A DNA stretch of 64,000 nt from Diabrotica undecimpunctata (Eukaryota; Arthropoda; Insecta; Coleoptera; Chrysomelidae), in the NCBI RefSeq assembly GCF_040954645.1, contig NC_092813.1, positions 14,982,136-15,046,135 of the forward strand, in the 5' to 3' direction. Each line of letters starts with the position of its first letter. Position 1 is the stretch's first letter. A model generated the notes under the pieces. The model saw only the letters and a program-made list of their open reading frames with translations. It had not been told where the DNA came from and did not search any database. The translations under genes and the position numbers were made by a program. Shown here piece after piece: positions 20,925-32,239 of the stretch.

Positions 20925-23900
20925 ATGGCTTCCAAAAACATTAAAATTATTCAGTGGAATATTCGTTCGCTAAATGCAAACAAATATTCTTTAAATCAAT
21001 TACTTTTTGAAGAACGTTTTGATATAGCTCTTTTATCAGAAACTTGGTCCAAACCATCTGATACCGTTTGTTTCAATAATTTTAATGTAGTTTATAAAAG
21101 TAGAAGTAAGGGATATGGAGGAGTTGCCATTATTTTAGCAAATAACATTATTTATGAGCCCATTTCATTTGTTAACAATTTCAATCCTAACTCAAATTTT
21201 GTGGTGTAAATATTAAGATTGACCAAAAAATTTACTCTTCTGAGTGTGTATCGTCCAGCAAAAGTTAAAGTAACAACGCAAGATTACGTTAGTCTTTTTT
21301 CTTAAATTAACAATGATTGTATTATTACCGGAGATTTTAATGCTCACCATGGATTATGGGGATCCAATTTATGTTCCGCCGATGGTAATATATTAGTAGA
21401 AGCCTTAGATGTATTTCCTAATCTAGTTGTGGTAAATGACGGATTGGCTACTAGAGCAACTCCTCCAGGACATATCAAATCGGTTGTAGATCTTACTATT
21501 ATAAGTTCTAGTTTATGTTCAGCCTTTGACTGGACCGTTCTTTCAGATACCTATGGATCCGATCACTTTCCCATTAGACTCTCTGTGCAGGATATAAAAT
21601 TTGAAAATACAATCTTTACATCTTCAGTTAAGTGGTCAATGTCTAATGCAAATTGGGAAAAATTTAGAGATTCTGTAGAGAGCATCTTCAGATATAATCA
21701 AATAAAAACAAAACCAATAAAATGATATTCTTATTAGATTCTATTACTACTGCAGCCAAGAAATCTTTTAAAAGTACCAAACCCTCAGCCAAATCTTTCA
21801 AAACGCCACCATGGTGGGATGATGAATGTCTCACTGTTTCGAATTCGAGGAAAAATTCTTTTAAAATGTATAAATCCAATCTTACCCTTTTAGACTTTCA
21901 TGAATACAAGAGGAATGAAGCTGTATGTAAACGCACTTTCCGCTCAAAAGCCAAATCTAGTTGGGCTCGATTTTGTTCCTCACTTAGTAGGCACTTCACC
22001 CTCAGAGATTTGGAAAAGGGTAAACAAAATTCAAGGTAAGAAAAAGTACACCGCTAATGATGAAGACATAGAAGAAAGTCTTTTTACAAAAATATCTCCG
22101 GATTATGTCCATCTACCAGTATTTATGCCGAGCATCTCCACTAATGATCACTTTTTACTAACCCCCATTTCAGCTGACGAACTTAAAACAAATATTAAGA
22201 GTTCTGAAAATACAGCTCCTGGTATTGACGGCATTAACTATAGCATGCTATTAAACCTGCCAGTAATTGCCATACATTATTTGTGCAAATTATACAACAA
22301 TATTTTAATTAAAGGAGACAACTGTGATTCTCTTAAACAATGCTTGGTTATTCCTATACCCAAAGTAAACCAGCGTACTGCCCTAAGATCTATCTCTCTT
22401 ATATCTTGTTTGCTTAAAACATTTGAACGAATTATGAAAAGCAGATTAGAATGGTGGTGTGAAAACGAAAATATTTTCCCAGTGTGTCAATATGGCTTTC
22501 GTAGAAATAAAGGGACTATGGATTGTGTGTCTCAATTAATGACTGATATTTAATTATCCTACTTAAATAATAATTATCTATCTGCCATATTTCTTGATAT
22601 TTCAGGGGCTTATGATAACGTCAATTTAAATATATTATTTGAAAAACTAAAGCACATAGGTATTCCACCTTTATGTTTATATGTGTTAGTAAACTTATTT
22701 CTTAATACACAGGTATTCATTCAATATAATGATAGATTGATTGGCCCGAGAGTAGTGCATCAAGCTCTACCACAAGCCTCTGTCCTTAGCTCCTCGTTGT
22801 ATAATCTATACACTATAGATCTTCACAGTATAGGCATTAAATGCAATATATTACAATATACAGACGACTTCTGCTTTTACACTGTGAATAATTCATACCA
22901 ACAAAGTATTAACTCAATAAAAACGATTATGTGTGACGCAAGAGAGTATTTCTTTAAACAAGGGTTTGAACTTACTACGAAGAAATCAGCTGTGGTATTT
23001 TTTACGCGACATCGTTTACCAGTTATATCCAGCAATATGTTTAACAGCCTAAGTATACCCGTTCAAAATCACTACACTTATCTTGGTATTATATTGGACA
23101 CCAAGTTAACATGGGACGAACACATTAACAAGTGCTTAATGAAATGTGAGAAAAGTTTAAATATTTTTAAAGTAGTTAATCGCTATCGATGGGGTGCCGA
23201 TCCTAAGATTAACTTAATGTTTTATCGTGCGTACACCAGATCCATTCTAGACTATGGAAGCTTTCTATACGGATCTGCCACAAACAGTCTTCTTAAAAAA
23301 CTAGACCGCCTTCAGTATAAGGCTCTGCGATTAGTTCTAGGTGCGCTTAAATCTACACCTACAGAGAACCTTCTAGCCGAATCTATGGAACCTCCCTAAC
23401 ATTTAAGACGACTATTTTTAGCTGAAAAATTTATTTTTAAATGCCAGTCTTACAATCAAAATGAGCTGCTACAAAAAATATGTGATATTTCTGTTTTGGC
23501 ATAACAGGAATTTTCCTATTCTGGCAGTGGCATATCCTAACGTTTCTGAGTATCTAAACACTCCGTGTGACTTAACTTTCTTTCAATCAAATTTCAATGT
23601 TTCTTATGCCAAAGTCAATGTTTGGTATCTTAATTTTGACAATGAGAATCCAGTTGATTTTCAGCATCAGATAGCCAAGCTTAATAATCCATGCAGAATG
23701 CGGATGGTTCTAAATTAAGATTAGGAGTCGGTTGTGCTGTATATATTCCGGATCACAAAGAATCCCTTATGTTTAAGTTAGATAAACAATGCTCTATATA
23801 CTCTGCAGAAATGTTCGCAATTCATAAAGCCCTAGAATGGGCTGTCAACAAAAAAATTTCTAACCATCAAGTTGTAATTATGTCAGATTCAATGTCTACG

Positions 23901-24506
23901 TTATTAGCTTTAGAAAACTCACGTAAATATTTATATAAATATAGTCTTGTCGTTACAATTTAAGAAAACCAACTAAAGCTGCTGGAAGAACATACAACTG
24001 TAAATTTCGTCTGGGTAAAGGGACACTTTGGTATTTCCGGCAGAAATACCAAAGCAGATTTTTATGCTAAAGAGGCAATCTTATCAAAAATAACTTGGCT
24101 AGATAGAAGCGATCTAACACCCACTTGCAAGAAAAGTCTAAAACAAAATTGGGACATTGAATGGTATGCTTTCTGTAATCGAAGCAATAATCTTTATACA
24201 AAAATTCATCCAGTTTTACCTACTGAGCCGTTTGCCGTAAGAAGTTACCCAAACAGGAATATTTATTCCATGTTTGTTAGATGTCTCTTTAACCATGCCA
24301 CTGTCAAGACATACCTCTATAGACTAAATTTATCCGAATCAGAAATTTTTGATTGCAATGGTTATGTTGATGGTATTAATCATTGGCTGTTTGGATGCAA
24401 GCATAATGATGATGCAATTAAGTATTTGATGCACACTGACTCAAAAACAAATACCTTTACCACAAAATCAAACTTCTCTCTTATACTTGTCTCGAAGAAA
24501 CTGTAA
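20925..24506 (+). pseudogene. LINE ORF2 (endonuclease-RT-RNase H), family E
   Basis: It starts MASKNIKIIQWNIRSLNANK, the first motif of an AP-type endonuclease, with GDFNAHHGLWGS near 21335 and SDHFPIRLS near 21555. The RT follows: APGIDGINYSML near 22215, SLISCLLKTFERIM near 22400, FLDISGAYDNV near 22590, LPQASVLSSSLYNLYT near 22765, the box YTDDF near 22860 and YLGIILD near 23080. Then come the thumb (RLVLGALKSTPTENL near 23330), RNase H (ADGSKLRLGVGCAVY near 23700; MSDSMSTL near 23880; WVKGHFGISG near 24010) and a Cys/His tail near 24350-24410. YTDD replaces YADD, and PQAS replaces the usual PQGS. Roughly eight frame breaks make it inactive. Confidence 0.85.
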
Positions 24507-24530
24507 AACACAACAAATTATTTGGGAATT

Positions 24531-25229
24531 TTTAAAAAGAACTAAGAGAAAAATCTAACTTGTATGAATGAGTCGGCTTGAATGTGTGACTATTTCGAGC
24601 GAATATTTCAAATTGTTTTTATACTTTGAGACTTGCTAAATCTAAATCGGTTAGAAATCTATTTAAATGAAGTAGGTAAATGCTGCCTTTTTTTTAATTT
24701 TTATTAGTTTACCCGATATTTAATTTGGTTATAAGATTTGTTCGAAAATGATTAAATATTTATTTGAAATAGACTCGATTGCTATCGTCTTAGAACACTT
24801 ATGCGGAGGTCTATTTTTTAGTCAAGACTTAAGTTTTATAACTGTTTAAAAAAAAATCTTTTTAAACAATGGTTTTATGTATGTTTTAAGAAATTTAAAT
24901 TTTCAATCTTTTAATCTTTAAAATGACGTTTGAAAATATAGTAAATTTATGGGTATGGTTTTTTGATGGGAATGGTTTTGAAACAAATAAACAGATCGAT
25001 ATGTCACAACAAGAAGCAACACATATTTTGGGACAAATTAATCTATGTGTTGGGATAAAAGGAATAATAATAACCAAAACTTTAATAAATAGTACCCTTT
25101 ATTTTATTTATTTATGTATTTTATATTATACACACCATTTTTGTATTTCTGTTTACATAAATGAGAATGTTTTTTTCAATCAACTCGCCCGATCTGAACT
25201 GTTTATTAATGAAATAATTTTAAATTACA
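24531..25229. other. Unassigned AT-rich gap
   Basis: I recognise no element end or gene here. A plus-strand frame at 24923-25282 runs into the antisense of the Gypsy RT and has no motif of its own. Confidence 0.5.
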
Positions 25230-26640
25230 AAGTGATAAATCCTCTTAAAGTTCTTAAATTGTGTGGTGTTTTATATTCCTGAATGACCTGTGTCCGTTCT
25301 GGATCCATTTCGATTCCCTTAGTATTAAGTTTATAACCTAGATATATTACTTCTTTTTGAAAAAATGTACATTTTTCTTGATTTATTTTTAGTGCAACTT
25401 TGCCTAATCTGTTGATTATAATTTTTAGGTGTTTCTCATGATCTTGATCAGTTTTAGAAAAAATTAATATATCATCAATGTAGAGAATTACAAAATGTTA
25501 ATATTGATCCAAAATATCATGAAGACTTCTACATAGAGCACTGCAAGATGATTGAAGTCCAAATGGTACTACTTTGAATTGATATACTACTCCATCTATC
25601 TGAAATCCTGTATACTGTCTACTTTTTCTTTCTAGAGGTATTAACCAAAAACTATGCTGTAAATCTTCTAAATTATTCCTAGTATTTCATCTATACTCAT
25701 TGGTGCTTCAAATTGTTTTTCAGTAATCTTTTACGTACTACTACTATAGGGTTTATAAAACGTGTATCTGCCTTCTCAATGATTCCATCTTCTAACATAT
25801 TATTAATCGTTCTGTTTACTTCTTCTCTGTATTAATATGGTATTGGGTATGATTTTGTTTTAAAATCTTTTTCTTCTTTAACTTTTATACTATGGATATA
25901 ATTTTGTGCAATTCTATTTTCTTTATTGACAAGTCCCTTGTGTTGCTGCAATATGGAAACGACTATTGATTTATATGCTTCAGGGCAATTTAAAACTTTT
26001 ATCATATCTTCTTCTTTACAAATAAAATTATTCTTCATTATGTACTCATTATTCCTTGCTTCCAATTTTACGCACTCGACCTCGTAGGCATCCATCTGCT
26101 TAAAATTTCCATTCCTTAAATATTCACTACAATAATTATTCTTGACATTCTTTTGGGACATTTCCCTATCATCAAAATACATTTCTTCTTCATAAGCATC
26201 ATTATTTTCTTTTAATAATATCATATCAACTCTTATTCCTTCTTCCACCTCATCTTTCTGCATAAATTTAATTATTTGCCATTCCAAAGTTACCATTTTT
26301 TCTTCAAAATCTATCTTTACTTTCTTCTTTTCCAATTCATCATTTCCCATTAATATATCAACACATAAATCCTTGACAATAAATCCTTGCATATTAATTT
26401 CTTTATTAAGAATATTAATTTTAAAATTGGCTAATTTATCAATTTCACAAAACTTTTTATTATTTGCACCAACAATTTTAATTTTTGGAATCTTTATTAT
26501 ATCTGATAGTTTTAATGTATTAAAAATAAAATTCTCCGAGACTAAAGTACTTTCTGAACCAGTATCTATCATAATCTTAATCATTTTATTTTTGGCCAAA
26601 GCATTTATATAAATTAAATTAATAGATTCAATAATTTTAT
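25230..26640 (-). pseudogene. Second Gypsy: protease and partial reverse transcriptase
   Basis: The minus-strand frame 26599-25832 opens with an aspartic protease (IKIMIDTGSESTLVSENF; later DILMGNDELEKK), passes through a Lys/Glu/Asn-rich linker and reaches the RT start (HSIKVKEEKDFKTKSYPIPY). Broken frames to about 25230 continue the RT: IIEKADTRFINPIVVVRK near 25770, HSFWLIPLERKSRQYTGFQ near 25620, VVPFGLQSS near 25560, the catalytic box LYIDDILIF near 25475 and YLGYKLNTKGIEMDP near 25320. RNase H and integrase are missing, so the copy is 3'-truncated. The box YIDD is acceptable for Gypsy RTs. Confidence 0.85.
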
Positions 26641-26709
26641 CTTCATCTAAAGAAATAAATTCAGACGGTTTTTCATAATAGCAATGGCCTAACTTGTAAT
26701 TCAGAAAGT

Positions 26710-27480
26710 TTACTGAACAAAATTTTGATTATTAGAATTGTCAGATTGTATCTGACCACTTGGATCTGATGTCCTATGTCTTTCCCTACTATGACTTCTA
26801 CTCACATTTTCTTGCCTTGTACTATTTCGTTCCCTGTCTTCGCAGCTTCTATTCCTTCGTACACAATTTACCTGTCTGTTATAGTTAGGCCGCTCTGTAT
26901 TTCTTCTATTGTTAAAATCTTGTCTATTATAATTAGTATTGTTATTAAAATTTTGTCTATTATAACTAGTATTGTTATTAAAGTTTTGTCTATTTTGATT
27001 ACTGTTATTATTATTAAAATTTTGTAAACTATCACCATATCTATAATTATTATATGATTGTCTATATTGTTGATTATCATTTTTATTATATTGAAAGTTA
27101 TTATTATTTTTTCTGTTGTTATTATTACTTGACATATTGCCTCTTTGTATTCTTTGAATAAAATTAATAAAACTAACTATTGTTTGAATATTTTGTACAG
27201 TTACTGTTTGCACAACATCAGCATCAAAATGTCTAGATACATTTAAGAGTGTTTCATCCTCTCTAAGTGGTGGTTCTAAATATTTTGCAACTGTTATCAG
27301 TTTCAATGCATAATCTACCATATTTCATTCATAATATAGAATTTCTCTAAACTTTGCTTGCTCTAATTCACCCCAATAATAATTTAAAAATTTATTTTCA
27401 AATGTTTGAAAATTATCTAAATCATTTTCAATACTAGCAAACCAAGTTGCTGCATTGTCATTTAATGTCACTCTAATATA
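26710..27480 (-). pseudogene. Second Gypsy: Gag C-terminal region, Asn-rich
   Basis: Minus-strand frame 27321-26710 begins with a Gag-like helical segment (VDYALKLITVAKYLEPPL…). It then becomes extremely rich in Asn, Gln, Arg and Tyr, with three copies of an NRQ(N/D)FNN unit, and ends in an Arg/Ser-rich stretch. Only two cysteines are visible and no CCHC knuckle, so RNA binding may rest on the basic low-complexity tail. The frame joining it to the upstream coiled-coil part is broken near 27330-27740. Confidence 0.65.
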
Positions 27481-27747
27481 ATTTTTATATCATTAATATT
27501 ATTCACTAATCTTAATTTATGTTTTAAACTGTTTATGTATACTCTAGGATGCAAATTTTTTATTTTTAGTGAATTTAATCCCAGTCTCATTTGTTAAATT
27601 TAAGTAAGGTCTCCCTATGTCTCTCATTTGTGAAATATAATCTATTCTCTGTTCCACATTTCTTATTTGATTACTATTTATTTGGATATTTTGTTGTATA
27701 TAGTTTAATTTTTCTTATGTGTTTCTCATGTCTTCATTAATTTTTAC

Positions 27748-28353
27748 TTACTTACTTACTAAGTTACATTTCTGCAACTCTATTTTCTGTTCTATATCTA
27801 TTTTATTATCTTGAATAATCCTATTTACTTCTGTCCTCTCATTGTCTATCCTTTTCTTGTAGTCATTCCGTATACTTTTTATTTCATTTGCTACTTTTTT
27901 CTCTGCAGTTTCAAGTTTTTTATCCATTTGTTTTTCCATTTGTTTTACAATTTTATTATTATTATCTTCTATTTTCTTTTCTAATTTTCTATAATTCTCA
28001 TTCAATTTCTGTTCCATTTTTTTCATGTCTTCTTTGACTTCTTTTAAATTCTGTTCCATTTTTTGTTCTATTTTTTTCATGTCTTCTTTGACTTCTTTTG
28101 AATTCTCTTCCATTTTTTTCGTATTCTCTTCCATTTTTTGTTCCATTTTTTTCGTATTCTCTTCTATTGTCTTGTTCATCTGCATCATTAATGACATCAA
28201 AGCTGCCATATTGACATTTTCCTCTCTTTCTGGATTCATTTCTGCAGTATCTTGTGGAACTTGAACTAAACTCTCCTCTTGTATAGGTTGTGTTTCTACT
28301 TCCAAATCTTCTTCATTCTTTTTGCTTCTTGTACCTTTCTTTCCTTGAGACAT
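27748..28353 (-). CDS. Second Gypsy: Gag N-terminal coiled-coil region
   Basis: A 201-codon frame starting MSQGKKGTRSKKNEEDL, 120 bp downstream of the primer-binding site, so it is the start of gag. From about residue 50 it is one long coiled coil. It contains a nearly exact 15-residue repeat (KEVKEDMKK-I/M-EQK) and shorter EENTKKMEQK units, visible at the DNA level as a minisatellite around 28010-28170. It ends at a stop where the rest of Gag should continue, so the gene is broken. Confidence 0.7.
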   Translation of the reverse strand: MSQGKKGTRSKKNEEDLEVETQPIQEESLVQVPQDTAEMNPEREENVNMAALMSLMMQMNKTIEENTKKMEQKMEENTKKMEENSKEVKEDMKKIEQKMEQNLKEVKEDMKKMEQKLNENYRKLEKKIEDNNNKIVKQMEKQMDKKLETAEKKVANEIKSIRNDYKKRIDNERTEVNRIIQDNKIDIEQKIELQKCNLVSK

Positions 28354-28472
28354 TTTGAGACTTTACTTGTTCAAATATAATTAAAATAAAATCTATAATT
28401 TTTTCTTTCTACTGATAATTAATTTATTTATATGAGAGCACTTATCTTCCCAAACTAATTCTTTTAAATAAA

Positions 28473-28492
28473 GAGCCCCTCGTTGGGCGCCA
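28473..28492 (-). other. Primer-binding site of second Gypsy, tRNA-Lys type
   Basis: Read on the minus strand this is TGGCGCCCAACGAGGGGCTC. It would pair with the 3' end of tRNA-Lys(CUU) with one mismatch. It lies upstream of the gag start, as expected. It is bracketed by a perfect 14-bp inverted repeat (28451-28464 and 28570-28583). Confidence 0.75.
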
Positions 28493-28495
28493 AAT

Positions 28496-29760
28496 TTTTA
28501 TGATGTTTTGTTTGTGAATGATGAGCAATGAGTATTTTTTAATAATATAGGATTTTTATCGCGGTTCTCAAAGAATTAGTTTGTAAGTACTTTTTTAAAT
28601 TATCTTTATTATATCTATTATGAAACACACATATATATCTAACCTAGCCAGTGTAAATTTAAAATAAACTATATTTAAATTGAAATTCTTATAAAACTAA
28701 TTAAATTCTATAGACAATGTAAAATTTAAACAAACTATCTTCAAAATTGAAATTGTTATGACACTAACTAAATTATAATAACAAAATTTTGTACCTTTCT
28801 GTCACTGAATGCCTAAATGAACTGTTTTCCACTGTATAGATTCTAATCACCACTCAATGTCGTCGTGCTTCGGTTATCCTTGTTTTTGTGAAATTACTTT
28901 TTCCAATTATCAGCTTCCACCAATTTAAAATATATTTCTTCTTAAGCATTTATAAACCACCAAGCAAACCAGCAAACAGCATTTATATTTATTCTTCTTT
29001 TCAGTATACCAATATCCAATCACCAAATATATTATATAATTTTAATTTTCAATTAATACTTCTTGCATTATCCAATCACCATTTATACATTACATAATTT
29101 TTAATCTTCAATAATATTTTCTTTATACTGTTTCTTAATCTTCATTTAACTCACTATATTGAACAATTGGACCTTCTGTCTGACTATAATTGATCTGACT
29201 TCTATTTCATGCTAACTCTAATTAACTTTCATACTAAACTGGACTCATAGTAACTGTAACTCATAACTGATTGACTAACTGAATGGACATCTTGAATCCA
29301 AATCACCGGGTATTTATATCTTTTTCCATGTTCCAGAATCATCTGGTAAGAAATCCTATTCGATTTTGTTCTATTTCTTCTATATGGATGTTCTCGAAAA
29401 AAGTATATGTTCGATCCACAGACATAACCATTATTCCAGAATGTTCCACCGTAAACAAAGGTCAAATTCTGCATTCTGGAGAATTCCTTAATTTTCTATT
29501 GATAATTTTGTTGACATTTAGGCTTTTCAGATCAGAATATACACTTAAATTAGTAACTAACACTCTAATTTAATAAAATACACATTTTAAACAACATATT
29601 ATTATAACCCCACTTTATATTCCCAATTATTACCTAAAATGTCACTTGGAGAGTATGTATAGTTGGTTGCCTAGTCACATGGCTCACTTAAATATATTTA
29701 CAACATTATAATTATAAAAAAATACTTTTTATATGCTAATTTCTTAAAAATGCCCTCACA
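28496..29760 (-). repeat. Possible 5' LTR of second Gypsy
   Basis: Sequence next to the primer-binding site must be LTR if the element is intact on that side. A plausible far edge is near 29760, where the minus strand reads TGTGAGGGCATTTTT and soon after CATATAAAAAG, a TATA-like word. No second LTR exists in the window to confirm this, so both edges are guesses. Short frames within it have no motif. Confidence 0.3.
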
Positions 29761-29827
29761 TAAATAATTTTTATACAATTCTCTAGTATATAACTTATAA
29801 ATTATTTTCTTTAAACACCAATCATAT

Positions 29828-29953
<126 letters not shown>

Positions 29954-30036
29954 AGAGTAAGAAAAAAGAATTTTTTTAGATAGGAAAAAAAAGATCCCAT
30001 AGAACTACCAAAAACAAATTTTGAACTTTTTTCATT

Positions 30037-30079
30037 CCAGTGGATATGATAACATTTGCCATGTTATCATATCCACTGG
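30037..30079. repeat. Perfect 18-bp hairpin
   Basis: CCAGTGGATATGATAACA (30037-30054) and its exact reverse complement (30062-30079) are separated by 7 bases. It abuts the dispersed repeat at 30076 and may mark the end of a small non-autonomous element. Confidence 0.9.
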
Positions 30080-30308
30080 TAACTTTAACATCCTAATATA
30101 TAAGACTAAATAATGTAAACTAAATTGTAACATATACCTTTTAATGGGTTTTTACGCAGATATTTAGTGGCTCAAAATATGTTTACCTAGACACTGATGA
30201 TGGAATATGGATTCCGAAAACCTTTTGTCTTCATGACATAGCCCGTTTGGGTTTCTTAATTTATATACCTTTTATAAAGGATTTTAACAAACATTTTTTT
30301 TTGTAATG
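30076..30308 (+). repeat. Dispersed ~230-bp repeat, copy 1
   Basis: It shares most of its sequence with 43832-44062, including the core CACTGATGATGGAATATGG followed by an AAAACNTTTTGT word, the GGGTTTTTAC word and the GTAGCCCG/ATAGCCCG segment. It has no coding capacity. It looks like a SINE- or MITE-type family, or the tail of a larger element. Confidence 0.7.
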
Positions 30309-30309
30309 A

Positions 30310-31930
30310 TCTTTCTTTTATCTTAGTAGAGATTGTTAGCTGTACGTCAGTGGTAAATTTACTGGCTTCATTTAGAGGGTCGTTGGTGCCTAAGGAATTT
30401 TCGAGAAATGTTTCAAGATAATTCTAGAAAACCCTAATTTTTGTGTTTATATAGGATTTGAGTGCAGCTTTTAGTTCGAAATAGTTTGTAGAAGAGTTCG
30501 GATAATTGGTATCTTGTGAAACTGAGGATGAATAAGGAAAAGGTGAAGGAAGAAAAGAGTATATATGGTTAGGTCCAGATTTGTTGCAAAACTTTTATTT
30601 TATAAGTATAACCTTTTGATTAAAAAAGGGATTGGATATTTTAAGGTTATTTTTTATTAACAATTTTTTTTTCAAACTAGACTTGGGCTAGTATTTGAAG
30701 TACATAAAGTTTTCTTACTTAATTAAATATCGTGTCTAAATTTGGCAAAAGATGAAGTAAAAATATACATAGAGCAGGAAAAATTAATAAATGCGAGAGA
30801 AACAGAGACATTCTATTCATCATGTATTCTGTGATTAGATTTGACATCAGAAGATTTATCAGAGGATGCACTTATATATACTCTTGTAAGTCGGAGGTAG
30901 GCTGTTCTTTTAACTTTTTTAAGATTATAGTGATAAGGTTTTTTAGTGATCTTTTCCTTGTACCTATGTAGAGCTGCAATAATTTCTTTTAAATATAATC
31001 TATGTTGTAGGATTTTTAAGCTTCTTGTAGTGGGGTGATACATACAAAAGAGATCTCAAGAAATGCAATAAGTTGCGTGGAATTGAGCGTAAAATGAGTC
31101 GGATTATCTTAATAGAGATAAAAGGAGGAAAAGGACTTAATAGAGCAAGAATACCGGATGAAGATAGAATGGTAGGAGTATCAGGAGGACTCTCATTGAA
31201 GTGTCCTCTTTTTTGTCCTACTGCCAACATGGGCTTTGAATTAGTACGACGAGGTATGGATAAATCCATAATGGCAGCCAGGTTGGGTGTGTAGTTAACG
31301 GAGATGGACTCAATTTCCGAAGATAGAAGTTCTTTTGATGAAGTTAAGGATTCAGGATTAAAGACTCCTTAGAGTTAGCTGAAAATGAAGGAGAGGGAGA
31401 AGCATTAGCTGCAATGAGTGTGTAATCTGGTCAACTGGAGACTTTGCGATCAAACTCCACGGTACAACCCGTAAGATTACAAAGAAAACACTATAGTCTG
31501 TCAGACAATAAAAATCTGTTAAAGGATGTATTTTCATGGTTAATTAACAGAGAAGATTGCACTTCGAAGTCCTCCTTGTCAGGGATTACAAATGTTACCC
31601 TAGGACAACTCATGATATATGCCTATTGATCATCTGATGTTCCGTATCTTTTAGGGACTGTTCGATTAGTGAATGCGGGATGAAAGGATTTGAAATTGCA
31701 TTTGAAATAAGGATTCTTTTAGTAAAATTAAGTTTAATTAGTTAAGTAATATTTTTTGGATAAACTATTTCACCAATTTCTTTAATATATTCAAATAAAA
31801 CAGTATTCAAAATGGAGTGCATGACAATAACTTGTTTCCTTTTAGAAAACGAACGGGAAGGAGGTTTAGAGACTACGGCAACGACATACGATTTTGGGTT
31901 GGAACTGAAGTTGTTTTGTGTAAATGTAAA
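30310..31930 (-). pseudogene. Family-A LINE remnant, mainly ORF1
   Basis: Minus-strand frames from 31930 show the ORF1 order seen in the other family-A LINEs. First comes a segment like KRKQVIVMHSILN…EYIKEIGEIVYPKN (about 31870-31760). Then NPFIPHSLIEQSLKD near 31680 and a zinc-knuckle-like CFLCNLTGC near 31480. The Pro/Ser-rich region follows (31269-31000), and then the basic C-terminal block with its Ser/Asp-rich end (31043-30813). Below 30800 only fragments of an ORF2 linker are suggested (TNDPLNEASKFTTD near 30370); endonuclease and RT are missing. The frame is broken many times. Confidence 0.6.
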
Positions 31931-32239
31931 TATTTAATTGCTGTTCATGATGTGTAGTCCTGGTTACCCAGACCGTAACACAATACCTAAACGTGACTAC
32001 CTAATGGACCCTCTCCCAAACTGGAAAGAAAGAAACAAAGGATCTCACCTATTTCTTGGGATTTTCACTGGTTTTCTGACACATATTCTTTCACAAACTT
32101 GGTACTCGTTTTCTTATCACATTGTGATTAAAGAACTTCGCTTCGTATCGTTAACTCGTCGATGAATTAATTTATCTGTTTAACACTGTTTAAATCTTTA
32201 AAATCCATGAGGAACTTTAAAAAGGGTGTTTAACCTTTG

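Larger units (their letters stand above)
19400..24530 (+). mobile_element. RNase H-encoding LINE (family E), full-length but decayed
   Basis: The element has ORF1 (about 19543-20880), ORF2 (about 20925-24506) and a short AT-rich 3' UTR. Both ORFs carry many frameshifts and stops. Its 5' edge touches the 5' edge of the minus-strand copy at about 19390-19400, so the two diverge. I could not identify a target duplication. Confidence 0.8.

Noticed and set aside
24923..25282. 119-codon plus-strand frame as a host gene
   Set aside because: Its second half is the antisense of the Gypsy RT and the first half has no features.
31938..32165. 75-codon plus-strand frame
   Set aside because: It lies opposite the 5' region of the minus-strand family-A LINE and shows no motif.
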